Of a stretch of DNA of 37,457 nucleotides, positions 15,001 to 24,393 are shown in pieces. This DNA comes from Betaproteobacteria bacterium. Lineage in GTDB: Bacteria; Pseudomonadota; Gammaproteobacteria; Burkholderiales; SG8-39. The position numbers were made by a program, and so were the translations under genes. The DNA lies in the NCBI GenBank assembly GCA_005881575.1, contig VBCA01000047.1:1-37457 (forward strand), read 5' to 3'. Every line of letters starts with the position of its first letter. Position 1 is the first letter of the stretch. The notes under the pieces are model-generated. The model was not told where the DNA came from and searched no databases. It saw only the letters and a program-made list of their open reading frames with translations.

Positions 15001-17704
15001 GGCTCGCATCAGCGACTCGATCAGGGTCCACAACGCGCGCGAGCACAACCTGAAATCCATCGATGTCGAGATCCCGCGCAACGAGTTCACCGTCGTCACC
15101 GGCGTTTCCGGCTCCGGCAAATCCACGCTTGCCTTCGACATCCTTTTCGCCGAGGGCCAGAGGCGCTATCTCGAGTCGCTCAACGCCTACGCGCGCCAGT
15201 TCGTCCAGAGCGCGGCGCGCCCCGACGTGGACGCGATCTTCGGAATTCCGCCCACCGTCGCGATCGAGCAGCGCACCAGCCGCGGCGGAAGCAAGAGCAC
15301 GGTCGCGACGCTCACCGAGATCTATCATTTCCTCCGATTGCTCTACGTCAAGCTCGGGCTCCAGTACTGCCCCGACTGCAATGTGCCGATCGAGCCGCAG
15401 AGCGAAGACGCCATCGCGGCGCGCCTCTTGCGCGAGTACAAGGGGCAACGCGTCGGGCTGCTCGCCCCGCTCGTCGTCGACCGCAAGGGCTACTACACCG
15501 ATCTCGCCAAATGGGCTGCTGGCCGCGGATACGCGTTCCTGCGCGTGGACGGCGAATTCCTGCCGACCGACCAGTGGCCGCGCCTGTCGCGCTTCCGGGA
15601 GCACACCCTCGAGCTGCCGGTCGCCGACCTGCGCATCGCCGCGGGCAATGAAGCTGAGATCCGCAGGGCGCTCGCCCTTGCCCTGGAATTCGGCAAGGGT
15701 GTGGTGCACGTGCTTGCGGGACTCGACCGCCTCGCCGAGGCTGCGGCGAAATCCCGGTCGGCCCGCGTGGAAATGGACCTCCCGCAGCGCGCCTTCTCCA
15801 CGAAGCGAGCCTGCCCGTCCTGCGGGCGCAGCTTCGCCGAGCTCGACCCGCGGCTTTTCTCCTTCAACTCCAAGCACGGCTGGTGCCCAGAGTGCTACGG
15901 CACGGGCCTCGAGCTCGACCGCGTGGAATGGGACGAGGAGCGCGAGAAGAGCGGTACCGAGGACCACGTGCTCGACTCGTGGATCGAATGGCTGGAGGTG
16001 GACGAGGCCTGCCCCGCCTGCGAGGGCAGGCGCCTCAACCGCGAGGCTCTCGCGGTGCGCTACCAGGAGCGCTCGATCTCCGAGCTCGTCGCGCTCCCCG
16101 TGGGCGAGCTCGAAGCGCTTTTCCGCGGCCTGGCGCTTTCCGGCCGCGAAGCCGAGATCGCACGCGACATCGTCGCGGAGCTGCGCTCGCGCCTTTCGTT
16201 CCTGGCTGAGGTGGGCCTCTCCTACCTTTCGCTCGACCGCTCGGCGCCGACGCTCTCCGGCGGCGAGGCGCAGCGCATCCGCCTGGCTTCGCAGCTCGGC
16301 TCGAACCTGCGCGGCGTGTGCTACATCCTGGACGAACCCACGATCGGCCTGCATCCGCGCGACAACCGGATCCTGCTCGACACCCTGGAAAAGCTGCAAG
16401 CCAAGGGAAACACGCTCGTCGTGGTCGAGCACGACGAGGACACCATCCGGCGCGCTTCGCACGTGATCGATCTCGGTCCCGGCGCGGGAAAGCAGGGTGG
16501 CCGCGTGATCGCGGCAGGTTCGGCCGAGGATCTCGTGCGAAACGCCGATTCGGCCACGGGACGATTTCTCAAGAATCCGCTCATGCATCCGCTGCATCCG
16601 CCGCGCCCGGTCGCGCACGATACGCCTTCCCTCGAGATCGTGGGCGCGTCGCTGCACAACCTGAAAAGCATAGCCCTGCGCGTGCCGTTCGCGAGGTTGA
16701 GCGTGATCACCGGCGTCTCGGGCTCGGGCAAGTCGACCCTTGCCCGCGACGTGCTCTATGCGAATCTTTCAAGAATGGTGAGCGAGCGCAGACAGGAGAG
16801 GACCGCGCCGCCATCGGGCTGCCGCGCGATCCACGGGGCGGAAGCCGTCGGCCGCGTGCTCGAAGTCGATCAGACGCCGATCGGCAAGACGCCGCGCTCG
16901 TGCCCGGCCACCTATGTCGGCTTCTGGGACGCGATCCGGCGCCTGTTCGCCGAGGCGAACGAATCGCGAATGCGCGGCTGGAGCGCCAGCCGCTTTTCGT
17001 TCAACACCAAGGGCGGGCGCTGCGAGGCCTGCGAAGGCCAGGGAATCAAGAAGATCGAGATGAGCTTCCTGCCGGAGGTAAAAGTGACCTGCGAAGCCTG
17101 CGGCGGCGCGCGCTTCAATCCTGAGACGCTCACGGTGCGCTGGAAGGGAAAATCGATCGGCGAAGTGCTGGCGATGAGCGTGGACGAAGCGGTCGAATTT
17201 TTCGCCGCGCACCCCTCGACCCATCACGCGCTGCGATTGCTGCAGGACGTGGGCTTGGGTTATCTGACGCTCGGCCAGCAGAGCCCGACGCTTTCCGGCG
17301 GCGAGGCGCAGCGCATCAAACTCGTCACCGAACTTTCCAAGGTCCGCACCGATGCGCAAGGCAACGCCGCATCACGTTCCGGTCGCGGCGGTGTCGACAA
17401 CAAAACGCTCTACGTCCTGGACGAACCCACCGTCGGGCTGCACATGGCCGACGTCGAAAAACTCCTTCGCGTACTGCACCGCCTCGTGGACGCGGGCAAC
17501 ACGGTAGTGGTGATCGAGCACAATCTGGATGTGATCGCGGAAGCCGACTGGATCATCGATCTCGGGCCCGAAGGCGGCGAGGGAGGCGGGCAAGTGGTCG
17601 TGCAGGGACCGGTGGAAGCGCTGATGGCCGCGCGGCAAACGGGCCATACGGCGAAAGTGCTCGGCGACTTTCTGAAGGGGCGGCGCTCGCCCGCGCTCGT
17701 CTAG
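12056..17704 (+). CDS. uvrA: Tandem-fused double UvrA (excinuclease ABC subunit A)
   Basis: At 1882 residues this is twice the normal UvrA length: two complete UvrA proteins in one chain, joined near residue 985. UvrA finds bulky DNA lesions for nucleotide-excision repair. All four ATPase modules are intact: Walker A GVSGSGKS at 37, 658, 1016 and 1553, and signature LSGGE at 506, 847, 1400 and 1746, each followed by a DEP Walker B. Zinc-binding CxxC pairs recur in both halves (for example [38 protein letters not shown]). The first half has a full-size insertion domain between the CETCRGFG and CSACGGARL zinc pairs (over 100 residues). In the second half the matching stretch between CPECYGTG and CPACEGRRL is only about 30 residues. 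Two halves could form an intramolecular UvrA dimer. Frame and codon use are continuous throughout. Confidence 0.95.
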   Translation: MLQRRYDPAIVIRGARQNNLKNLSLEIPTNELVVVTGVSGSGKSSLVFDTLYAEGQRRYVETFSPYARQFLDRMDKPQVDAIEGIPPAIAIDQTNPVRTSRSTVGTMTELNDHLKLLFARAGQLFCRGCGRPVRRDTPASVYGQLAAQAETAGDPRLIVTFPVTVPKNFKEDEVQALLKAQGYDRIHARTGTLLEVVQDRVKMSSAEKARVIEGVEAALKIGQGKVNVYPLDTDGKAGAPWRYSSDLHCPDCDIHYSEPLPSLFSFNSPLGACETCRGFGRVIGIDYGLIVPDESKTLREGAIRPWQSPSFHECQDDIEKYAKKRGVPLDVPFRGLSARERAWVLEGEPEWLSWRKSWPGVWYGVARFFRWLETKAYKMHVRVLLSRYRAYTPCSACGGARLKPEALLWRVGTKEDADRVLDPARRFMPQGAKFSDEVLRALPGLTVHDLVLLPAERTRAFFEELHLPAPLDEATDLLLTEIRARLRYVQEVGLGYLTLDRQSRTLSGGEVQRINLTTALGTSLVNTLFVLDEPSIGLHPRDMGRVIGVMQRLRDAGNSLVVVEHDPQIMFAADRILDMGPGPGERGGEIVFFGTPDELKQSKTLTAEYLSGRKRAGSGKAAAPDRKAAKIELLGAAEHNLKDIDVGIPLERLVCITGVSGSGKSTLVQDVLYAALRKAKGRPTEAPGTFRELRGHALIGDVVMVDQTPIGRTTRSNPASYVGAWDAIRNIYAREPLAKERKYTAGTFSFNSGNGRCPSCGGNGFEHVEMQFLSDVYLRCPDCNGRRFRDEVLEVVVARKSIADVLELTVSEALAFFRDYPEVQRALKPLADVGLEYLRVGQPVPTLSGGEAQRLKLAGHLVEAASNAVRGERGKLFLFDEPTTGLHFDDVAKLLSAFRQLIAAGHSLVVIEHNLDVIRACDWLIDLGPEGGDAGGAIVCTGTPAEVAKHASSHTGKALCEYEAALARPAALRAADAGVPLQARISDSIRVHNAREHNLKSIDVEIPRNEFTVVTGVSGSGKSTLAFDILFAEGQRRYLESLNAYARQFVQSAARPDVDAIFGIPPTVAIEQRTSRGGSKSTVATLTEIYHFLRLLYVKLGLQYCPDCNVPIEPQSEDAIAARLLREYKGQRVGLLAPLVVDRKGYYTDLAKWAAGRGYAFLRVDGEFLPTDQWPRLSRFREHTLELPVADLRIAAGNEAEIRRALALALEFGKGVVHVLAGLDRLAEAAAKSRSARVEMDLPQRAFSTKRACPSCGRSFAELDPRLFSFNSKHGWCPECYGTGLELDRVEWDEEREKSGTEDHVLDSWIEWLEVDEACPACEGRRLNREALAVRYQERSISELVALPVGELEALFRGLALSGREAEIARDIVAELRSRLSFLAEVGLSYLSLDRSAPTLSGGEAQRIRLASQLGSNLRGVCYILDEPTIGLHPRDNRILLDTLEKLQAKGNTLVVVEHDEDTIRRASHVIDLGPGAGKQGGRVIAAGSAEDLVRNADSATGRFLKNPLMHPLHPPRPVAHDTPSLEIVGASLHNLKSIALRVPFARLSVITGVSGSGKSTLARDVLYANLSRMVSERRQERTAPPSGCRAIHGAEAVGRVLEVDQTPIGKTPRSCPATYVGFWDAIRRLFAEANESRMRGWSASRFSFNTKGGRCEACEGQGIKKIEMSFLPEVKVTCEACGGARFNPETLTVRWKGKSIGEVLAMSVDEAVEFFAAHPSTHHALRLLQDVGLGYLTLGQQSPTLSGGEAQRIKLVTELSKVRTDAQGNAASRSGRGGVDNKTLYVLDEPTVGLHMADVEKLLRVLHRLVDAGNTVVVIEHNLDVIAEADWIIDLGPEGGEGGGQVVVQGPVEALMAARQTGHTAKVLGDFLKGRRSPALV

Positions 17705-17711
17705 ATCGAGC

Positions 17712-18128
17712 TCAAGCCGAGCGCTCCGCTTTCTTAGCCTGGAGGTACTTCTGCAGGTTGGCGGTGGTCTCCTTTTTCTTGCGCTCGGTGATGTCCCGCC
17801 CGGTGATGAACATCCCTTCTTCTCCGCGCGCCGGCCGTCGCTCCCACTCGAAGCACCGGTACGATCCGTCGCTGCACCGTAGCGAGAATTCGATCGGTCT
17901 CGCTTCTGCGACCAGGCGCGTATTCACGAGCATCAGCGCCGCGGCCTGCTCGCCCTGATCGATGAGCTTGGTGAGCGGTTTTCCCAGCAGCAATGCGCGA
18001 GGATATCCGAGGAACTTTTCCCAGGTTCGATTCAGGTTTTTGAGCCTCAGATCGAGCGCGACGATCCCGAGCAGGTAGGGCGATTCCTCGATGACCCAGT
18101 CCTCTCTCCTGCGCCCGAAATCGTTCAT
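17712..18128 (-). CDS. Single PAS-domain protein
   Basis: Small cytosolic protein of 138 residues with one PAS domain plus PAC motif (about 12-115). It reads YLLGIVALDLRLKNLNRTWEKFLGYPRALLLGKPL, ends EEGMFITGRDITERKKKE, and has a short lysine-rich helix. No output domain is present, so it may sense a ligand or redox state and act by protein contact, or be a remnant of a longer sensor. I choose ATG 18128 because GGAGAG lies five bases upstream; ATG 18158 is in frame but lacks such a site. It is convergent with uvrA (7-base gap) and divergent from a diguanylate cyclase gene. PAS domains of the same style recur in the large GGDEF-EAL protein nearby. Confidence 0.8.
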   Translation of the reverse strand: MNDFGRRREDWVIEESPYLLGIVALDLRLKNLNRTWEKFLGYPRALLLGKPLTKLIDQGEQAAALMLVNTRLVAEARPIEFSLRCSDGSYRCFEWERRPARGEEGMFITGRDITERKKKETTANLQKYLQAKKAERSA

Positions 18129-18177
18129 CGGTCTCTCCGGCTTTGAAAAATCTTCCACGCTGCTCCCCTGCCGAATC

Positions 18178-18183
18178 TATAAT
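18178..18183 (+). promoter_or_regulatory. Perfect -10 hexamer (TATAAT) before the diguanylate cyclase gene
   Basis: TATAAT on the plus strand lies in the divergent gap 18129-18269. The best TTGAAA (18143-18148) is 29 bases upstream, too far for a standard pair, and TTCCAC at 18153 is a weak alternative. It would give a leader of about 80 to 100 bases. No riboswitch fold is recognisable in that leader. Confidence 0.35.
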
Positions 18184-18269
18184 TCTGACGGTTTTTCAAT
18201 GCGCCTGCCTCGGCGGCTTGAGGCTAAACGGACGGGCGGGAATCGTCCATCGGGTAAACCGGACATCCA

Positions 18270-19589
18270 GTGTCAGGAAACCACGATAACTTGAGACGAA
18301 TCAAAGAAATAGTCTCCCCCGAACGCCTCTGGAACCCCTTGCTCCTTCGAACCCTGCAATTGGTAGCGGTGCCGGCCCTGATCCTCCTTGCGGCCGCACT
18401 CGCAGTCGCGGCAAGCCACGCGCTCCCGCGCTCGCTCTCCGGCCTGATCGGCGTGGGGCCTTATATCGTGCTGCTCCTCGGGACGGCCATCAGCGCGTGG
18501 TTCAACCGCAGCCGCGCTCTCATCATGCTGGCTTCGCTTTTGGCCGCTTACGCCGGCTACAGTCTGGCCTCGGACCTGGGTCGGGAGAGTTTCGCCTTGC
18601 GGGCGGTGCTGACCGCTTTCGCCGTGCTCGTGCCCTTCAACGTGCTGCTCGCGCTCGCCTTTCCGGAGCGCGGGGTGCGTCAATATCGGAATTATCGCTG
18701 GGTCCTGCTGGGCCTGGCTGAAATCCTGGTGGTGATCTGGATCGCGTATGCCGGCCGCTCGAGCCTCTCGGGCACGGCGTGGCGCGACGTGCTCGATCAC
18801 TGGTTGCTGCGCTCACCGCCGACGCCGATCGTCGCGCGAATCATGCTCGTCGCGGCGTTCGCTGCAGCCCTGGCGAGGACGTGGCCCCGTCGCGGACCCA
18901 AGGAACTGCGCAAGGAGCCGCGGCCGCTCGACATGGGCATCGCGGCGGCGCTGGTCGCATTCTTCATCGGCTGCGAATGGGCAGCGGCGCCGCTCGCGTT
19001 CGGCGCGTTCATGTCCGCCGCGGGCGTGATCCTGCTCGCCGCCGTGCTCCAGGAATCGCACCGCCTCGCCTTCCGCGACGAATTGACGAACCTGCCCAGC
19101 CGCCGCGCGCTCGAGGAGCGCCTCACGGGCCTCGGCCCGACCTACGCCATCGGCATGATAGACGTTGACAATTTCAAGCAGTTCAACGACGCCCACGGAC
19201 ACCATATCGGCGACCAGGTGCTGAAGCTCGTCGCCGCCCGCCTTGCGACGATCGAGGGCGGAGGCACTTCGTACCGTTACGGCGGCGAGGAGTTCTGCGT
19301 GCTGTTCTCCGATCGCACGCTCGAGCAGGCATTGCCGCACCTGGAGCGACTGCGCAAGGACATCGAGGACTATAGAATGGCGGTGCGCGGCGGGGACCGG
19401 CCCAAGGAGAGGGCGACGGGATCACGCCTTCGCGCAACACGGGCTCCGGAAAAGACGCTGTCGGTGACCGTGAGCATCGGCGCAGCCGAGCGCGACGATA
19501 CGCTCATCAGGCCGGCCCTGGTGATACGCGCCGCGGACGAAGCCCTTTATCGCGCCAAGCGCGCAGGGCGGAACCGGGTGATGCGTTAG
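18270..19589 (+). CDS. Membrane diguanylate cyclase (GGDEF)
   Basis: Predicted inner-membrane enzyme making c-di-GMP from two GTP. The N-terminal half (about 20-260) has seven or eight hydrophobic helices of an unassigned membrane sensor type. The GGDEF domain follows (about 268-439), with DELTNLPSRRALEERL, DVDNFKQFNDAHGHHIGDQVL and active-site GGEEF at 338-342. At the position of the inhibitory RxxD site there is EGGG, so product inhibition through the I-site is probably lost. A 25-residue basic insert (GDRPKERATGSRLRATR) lies before the last strands. The start is GTG 18270; TTG 18291, with AGGAAA ten bases upstream, is a serious alternative. A GGDEF-EAL gene follows after 25 to 37 bases. 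Confidence 0.88.
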   Translation: MSGNHDNLRRIKEIVSPERLWNPLLLRTLQLVAVPALILLAAALAVAASHALPRSLSGLIGVGPYIVLLLGTAISAWFNRSRALIMLASLLAAYAGYSLASDLGRESFALRAVLTAFAVLVPFNVLLALAFPERGVRQYRNYRWVLLGLAEILVVIWIAYAGRSSLSGTAWRDVLDHWLLRSPPTPIVARIMLVAAFAAALARTWPRRGPKELRKEPRPLDMGIAAALVAFFIGCEWAAAPLAFGAFMSAAGVILLAAVLQESHRLAFRDELTNLPSRRALEERLTGLGPTYAIGMIDVDNFKQFNDAHGHHIGDQVLKLVAARLATIEGGGTSYRYGGEEFCVLFSDRTLEQALPHLERLRKDIEDYRMAVRGGDRPKERATGSRLRATRAPEKTLSVTVSIGAAERDDTLIRPALVIRAADEALYRAKRAGRNRVMR

Positions 19590-19610
19590 GACGGGCTGTA
19601 GGGGCCGGTC

Positions 19611-19616
19611 TACAAT
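19611..19616 (+). promoter_or_regulatory. Candidate -10 element of the GGDEF-EAL gene
   Basis: TACAAT (five of six to TATAAT) overlaps the first possible ATG (19615) and lies 10 bases before the second in-frame ATG (19627). If used, transcription would start a few bases before 19627, favouring that codon as the start. No -35 is convincing. Confidence 0.3.
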
Positions 19617-19626
19617 GGCCGCTCGC

Positions 19627-22600
19627 ATGAGACAGTCCGCCCGCCCCAGACAGAAAGGCAACGACCGGCCCGCGCCGAAGCAGGCGAGCGAAGGGCCGGG
19701 CGAAAGCGAGGCGCGCTTTCGCGCCATCGCCGAATTGTCAGGCGACTGGTACTGGGAACAGGATGCCAGCCACCGCTTTACCTGGGCCTTCTTGCACGGC
19801 GATTCCGCCGAAGCCGTCTCTTCGATAATCGGAAAGACGCGCTGGGAGCTCGGTGAGCAGCCTCTCAACGGCACGTGGGAGGAACACCGCAGATTGCTCG
19901 ATGCCCGCCAGCCCTTCAGCGATTTCCAGGTGCGGCTGGTCGACGCGAACGGCGCGGAGCACTTTTTCTCGAGCACCGGCGTTCCCACGTTCGACAGTGC
20001 GGGAGTTTTCACCGGATACCGCGGCCTCGCTCGCCGCATCACCAAGCGCAGGCGCGCCGAGCAGCTGCTTTGGCTAGAGCACACGGTGGCGCGCTCGGTT
20101 ACGGAAGCCGACAGCGTCGCCGCGGCGCTCAAGGCCGTGATCCGCACGGTTTGCGAGGCGGAGGACTGGGAGTGCGGGCGGTTCTTCCGCGTCGACGACG
20201 AAGCCGGCGCTCTGCGCTTTGCAGAGGCCTGGAGCAAGCCCGGACCGCAGTTCGATCTGTATATCGAGCGCTCGCGCAAAGTGGCCTACATCCCGGGCGT
20301 CGGGCTGGCCGGAAAGGTCTGGCAATCGGGCGAGCCCTTGTGGGTCGCGGATGTCACTCGGGATGCTCGCGTGTGGCAGCAGGCGATCGCCATCGAAGCG
20401 GGGATGCACGGCGCATTCGTATTCCCGGTGAATTCCGGAGGAAAAACGATCGGCGTTCTCGCTTTCAACAGCAGCGAGATCCGCGAACCGGACGAGCACC
20501 TGATGCAGGCGATCCACGTGATCGGCGCGCAGATCGGACAGTTCGTGCAGCGCAAGCAGGCGGAGGAAGTGCTGCGCGAAAGCGAAGAACGCTTCCGCAA
20601 CCTCACCGAGCTCTCTTCGGACTGGTACTGGGAGCAGGACGAGAACTTCCGCTTCACCATGGTTTCCGACAATCTCCACCGGCGCCTCGGGACTCTGACG
20701 CAATCAGTCTTGGGAAAGACCCGATGGGAATTGCCCACGCTCAACATGACCGAGGCCGACTGGACGGCGCACCGCGCGCTGCTGCAAGCGCACCAGCCCT
20801 TCCGCGATCTGCAATGGCACCGCCTCGACAACGCGGGCAAGCTCCAAATCGCCAGCATCAGCGGCAAGCCGATCTTCGACTCTGAGGGGCGTTTCCGCGG
20901 CTACCGCGGAATAGGCCGGGACATCACCGAGAGCAAGCGAAGCGGGGAGGCGTTGCTGCGCTTTCGCGCTTCCATGGACATGTCGGACGACATGATCCTG
21001 CTCGTCGATCGCAAGACGCTGCGCTTTATCGACGTGAACGAAACCGTTTGCCGGAATCTCGGGTACTCGCGCGAAGCGTTTCTCGCGATGACCCCGGAGG
21101 ACATCATGCCCGTCACCCGGAAGGAGCTGGAGGCCGCCTACGACGAGATGATCGCGACCGGGTCGACGCAGGGCATGAGGAGCGAATACCGCTGCAAGGA
21201 CGGCTCGAAGCTGCCGTTCGAATCGAGGCAGCGCGTGATGCGCTCCGGAGACAGCTGGATCGTCGTCGTCACGGCGCGCGACATCCGCGAGCGCATCGCC
21301 CAGGAAGAGGCGCTCCGCAAGAGCAACGAGCGCTTCGACATGGCGGTGCGGGCCACCAACGACGTGATCTGGGACTGGGACCTGATCACCGACGAAATCT
21401 GGTGGAACGAGAACTTCACCAAGGTATTCGGCCATCCGAGCGAAGGAGCGGACCGCACGATCAAATCCTGGTACGAGGGCATCCATCCCGACGACCAGGG
21501 GCGGGTCATCGCCGGAGTGCATCGCGTGATCGGCGCGGGCGGAGAGTACTGGAGCGACGAGTACCGGTTCCGGCGGCACGACGGCAGTTTCGTCCACGTG
21601 CTCGACCGCGGGCAGGTGATCCTGGACGGCGCGGGACGGGCGGTGCGCATGATCGGCGCGATGGCCGACATCAGCTCGCGCAAACAGGCCGAGGAGAGAA
21701 TCCACAACCAGGCGCTGCGGCAGCGCCTCATCGCCGAGTTCGGCCAGCAGGCCTTCGCGAGTTCCGACGTCGAAGACGTGCTCGCCCGTGCCGTGGAGCT
21801 CGTCACGGTGGCGCTCAAGGCCGACTTCTGCACCGTGCTCGAGCTCGACGAAAGCGCCAAACAACTTCTCATCAAGGCGGCATCGGGCTGGCCGAGCGAG
21901 ACGATGGCGCGCCGGACGGTGGCCATACGCCCGGAGGGCCGCCTCGAATTCGTGCTGTCGCGCCGCGAGCCTCTCATCACCGAAGATCTGGCGAAGGACG
22001 AGCGATTCTCGGATTCCCCCCTTTTGCGGTTGGGCGTGCGCAGCGGCATCCAGGTCCCCATATTCGGAACGGCCGGAACGTTCGGAATACTCAGCGCGCA
22101 CTCGCGCGGCGCGCACCAATTCGGCGTGGACGACGCGAGCTTCCTGCAGAGCGTGGCGAACATACTGGCGGTCGCGATCGAGCGCAGGAGCGCGGAGGAG
22201 CGCCTCGAGCGTCTCGCGCAATTCGACTCTCTGACCGGCCTGCCCAACCGGCACCTCTTCCACGACCGCCTGTTGAAAACCGTGGCGCACGCGCGACGCA
22301 GCGGGCAACCCATGGCGGTGCTCTTCATCGACCTTGACCGCTTCAAGCTGGTGAACGACACCCAGGGACACAGCGCTGGGGACAAGCTCCTCAAGGAAGC
22401 GGCCGAGCGTCTTTCGCAGTGCGTGCGCAGCGGCGACACCGTGGGCCGGTTCGGCGGCGACGAGTTCGGCGCAATCGTGTCGGACCTTGCAAAACCGGGG
22501 GACGCCGGCGTCGTTGCGCAAAAAGTCCTGGACGCCCTCGCCCGGCCGTTCAAGCTCGATTCGCACGACACCTATGTCAGCGCGAGCATCGGCATCACCC

Positions 22601-23508
22601 TGTTTCCGGCCGACGGCGACAACCCCGAAGCCCTGGTCATGAACGCCGACACCGCCATGTATCGTGCCAAGGAACAGGGCCGCAACACCTACCAGTACTT
22701 CACCCGCGAGATGAACGAGCGGGCGCTCGCGCGCGTGCAGATGGAGGCGGCGCTGCGCCGGGCGATCGATCAGCAGGAGTTCCTCCTCCACTACCAGCCC
22801 AAGGTGGCCCTCGAGACCCGCCTCATCTGCGGCTTCGAGGCGCTGCTGCGCTGGCGGCATCCCGAGAAGGGTCTGATCCTGCCGGGAGAATTCGTTTCGG
22901 TTCTCGAGGACACGGGCCTGATCGTGCCGGTGGGCGAAAGGGTGTTGCGCGAAGTGTGCGCGCAGATCCAGGCATGGCAGCGGAGCGGCCTCGCGGTATT
23001 GCCCGTAACGGTGAACCTCTCCGCGCGCCAGTTCCAGCAGAAAGACTTCGAGTCTATCGTGCGGCACATCCTGCGCGAGGCGGGCATCGATCCGTCGCTC
23101 GTAGAGTTCGAGCTCACCGAGTCCCTGCTGATGAGCGATCCGCAAGGCGCCGCGCGCACGCTGCGCGGGCTGAAAGACTCGGGCGTGAAGATCTCGGTGG
23201 ACGATTTCGGCACGGGCTATTCGAGCCTCGCGTACCTGAAGCGTTTCCCGATCGACGCGCTCAAGATCGACCACTCCTTCATTCGCGACATCACCACGGA
23301 CCCGGAGGACGCGATGATCACCCTCGCGATCATCGGCCTCGCGCACAGCCTCAAACTGAAGGTCGTGGCCGAGGGCGTGGAAACCCAGGAGCAGCTCGAG
23401 TTGCTCGCGGCGAACGGCTGCGACGAGATCCAGGGCTATTACTTCTCGATACCGACGACAGCTGCGGAGTGCGAGAAGATGCTGAAGGAAAACCGCCGCC
23501 TCGCATGA
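19627..23508 (+). CDS. PAS/GAF-GGDEF-EAL hybrid c-di-GMP protein
   Basis: Large cytosolic c-di-GMP enzyme of 1293 residues (1297 if ATG 19615 is used; numbering here from 19615). Domain order is PAS (32-145), GAF (155-306), PAS (323-435), PAS (448-552), PAS (570-683), GAF (704-851), GGDEF (862-1022), EAL (1040-1290). The cyclase motif GGDEF at 947 is intact and preceded by an RSGD inhibitory site. The phosphodiesterase residues are also present: EAL at 1075, then NLSARQF, ELTES, DDFGTGYSS, ALKID, AEGVE and QGYYFS. Both activities are therefore possible. PAS1 and PAS2 share DWYWEQD, GKTRWEL and a QPF-D-Q segment, so they arose by duplication. No membrane helix or signal peptide is seen. Its stop overlaps the pirin ATG. 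Confidence 0.93.
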   Translation: MRQSARPRQKGNDRPAPKQASEGPGESEARFRAIAELSGDWYWEQDASHRFTWAFLHGDSAEAVSSIIGKTRWELGEQPLNGTWEEHRRLLDARQPFSDFQVRLVDANGAEHFFSSTGVPTFDSAGVFTGYRGLARRITKRRRAEQLLWLEHTVARSVTEADSVAAALKAVIRTVCEAEDWECGRFFRVDDEAGALRFAEAWSKPGPQFDLYIERSRKVAYIPGVGLAGKVWQSGEPLWVADVTRDARVWQQAIAIEAGMHGAFVFPVNSGGKTIGVLAFNSSEIREPDEHLMQAIHVIGAQIGQFVQRKQAEEVLRESEERFRNLTELSSDWYWEQDENFRFTMVSDNLHRRLGTLTQSVLGKTRWELPTLNMTEADWTAHRALLQAHQPFRDLQWHRLDNAGKLQIASISGKPIFDSEGRFRGYRGIGRDITESKRSGEALLRFRASMDMSDDMILLVDRKTLRFIDVNETVCRNLGYSREAFLAMTPEDIMPVTRKELEAAYDEMIATGSTQGMRSEYRCKDGSKLPFESRQRVMRSGDSWIVVVTARDIRERIAQEEALRKSNERFDMAVRATNDVIWDWDLITDEIWWNENFTKVFGHPSEGADRTIKSWYEGIHPDDQGRVIAGVHRVIGAGGEYWSDEYRFRRHDGSFVHVLDRGQVILDGAGRAVRMIGAMADISSRKQAEERIHNQALRQRLIAEFGQQAFASSDVEDVLARAVELVTVALKADFCTVLELDESAKQLLIKAASGWPSETMARRTVAIRPEGRLEFVLSRREPLITEDLAKDERFSDSPLLRLGVRSGIQVPIFGTAGTFGILSAHSRGAHQFGVDDASFLQSVANILAVAIERRSAEERLERLAQFDSLTGLPNRHLFHDRLLKTVAHARRSGQPMAVLFIDLDRFKLVNDTQGHSAGDKLLKEAAERLSQCVRSGDTVGRFGGDEFGAIVSDLAKPGDAGVVAQKVLDALARPFKLDSHDTYVSASIGITLFPADGDNPEALVMNADTAMYRAKEQGRNTYQYFTREMNERALARVQMEAALRRAIDQQEFLLHYQPKVALETRLICGFEALLRWRHPEKGLILPGEFVSVLEDTGLIVPVGERVLREVCAQIQAWQRSGLAVLPVTVNLSARQFQQKDFESIVRHILREAGIDPSLVEFELTESLLMSDPQGAARTLRGLKDSGVKISVDDFGTGYSSLAYLKRFPIDALKIDHSFIRDITTDPEDAMITLAIIGLAHSLKLKVVAEGVETQEQLELLAANGCDEIQGYYFSIPTTAAECEKMLKENRRLA

Positions 23509-24377
23509 GCGCAAGCGGCCTTTCCCTGCTCAAGCCGCACACCCGCGACCTCGGCGGGTTCTCGGTGCGCAGAATCCTCCCCGGAATGCCGCACCGGATG
23601 GTCGGTCCATTCATTTTTTTCGATCACATGGGTCCTGCCGTTTTCGCGCCGGGCAGCGGCATCGACGTGCGCCCGCATCCGCACATAGGCTTGGCGACGG
23701 TCACCTATTTGTTCGAAGGCGAAATCCTGCACCGTGACAGCCTCGGCACGGTGCAGGCGATCGCCCCGGGTGATGTCAACTGGATGACCGCCGGCCGCGG
23801 CATAGTCCATTCAGAGCGCACTGCGCCGGAGCTGCGCCGCGCCGGCGCGCGCCTGCAGGGCTTGCAGACTTGGGTCGCGCTCCCGAAAAAGAACGAGCTC
23901 GTCGATCCCGCGTTCAGCCATCATCCCAAGGCGACGCTGCCGCGCGTCTCCGCCCCGGGCGTGGAATTGCGTGTCGTCGCGGGCAGCGCCTTCGGAAAGC
24001 GTTCGCCCGCACCCGTGTTCAGCCAAACCCTCTTCGTAGGCGTCGAGATCGACGCACACCGCGCCTTCGAGCTCGAGGCCGGGCACGAAGAGCGCGCCGT
24101 ATACGCTCTCGAGGGGGACGTGACCGTGGCCGGCACGCCTCTCCCTGCGCAGCACATGGCGGTCATCGCGCATCGCGAGCCGGTGGAGGTGAAGGCCCTG
24201 ACGCGCGCCCGCCTGATGCTGATCGGCGGGGAAAAAGCGGACGGCGAGCGCCTGATCTGGTGGAACTTCGTCGCGAGCTCGCGCGAGCTCCTGGAGGAGG
24301 CCAAGGTTCGCTGGCGCGAGCAACGCTTCGACCGGGTTCCGGGGGACGACGAGTTCATCCCCCTTCCAGAGGCATAG
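23505..24377 (+). CDS. Pirin family protein (bicupin)
   Basis: Cupin-superfamily protein of 290 residues. The N-terminal cupin has the pirin metal-site pattern: HPHIGLATVTYLFEGE (His-x-His) and GRGIVHSE (His and Glu), ligands of a single iron. PHRMVGPFIFFDHMGP near residue 28 is also family-typical. Characterised pirins are quercetinases or redox-sensitive regulators; the substrate here cannot be inferred. The ATG overlaps the stop of the GGDEF-EAL gene by 4 bases (ATGA), so the two are translationally coupled, and pepN starts 16 bases after it. Confidence 0.92.
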   Translation: MSASGLSLLKPHTRDLGGFSVRRILPGMPHRMVGPFIFFDHMGPAVFAPGSGIDVRPHPHIGLATVTYLFEGEILHRDSLGTVQAIAPGDVNWMTAGRGIVHSERTAPELRRAGARLQGLQTWVALPKKNELVDPAFSHHPKATLPRVSAPGVELRVVAGSAFGKRSPAPVFSQTLFVGVEIDAHRAFELEAGHEERAVYALEGDVTVAGTPLPAQHMAVIAHREPVEVKALTRARLMLIGGEKADGERLIWWNFVASSRELLEEAKVRWREQRFDRVPGDDEFIPLPEA

Positions 24378-24393
24378 CGGGAAAACACCACCG

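Noticed and set aside
12833-16657. A very long open frame (over 1200 codons) antisense to the uvrA gene
   Set aside because: It is a by-product of GC-rich codon use on the opposite strand; it resembles no family and lies wholly within a conserved gene.
20704-23514. A long open frame (over 900 codons) antisense to the GGDEF-EAL gene
   Set aside because: Same cause: low stop frequency in GC-rich DNA; the sense strand codes for clear conserved domains.
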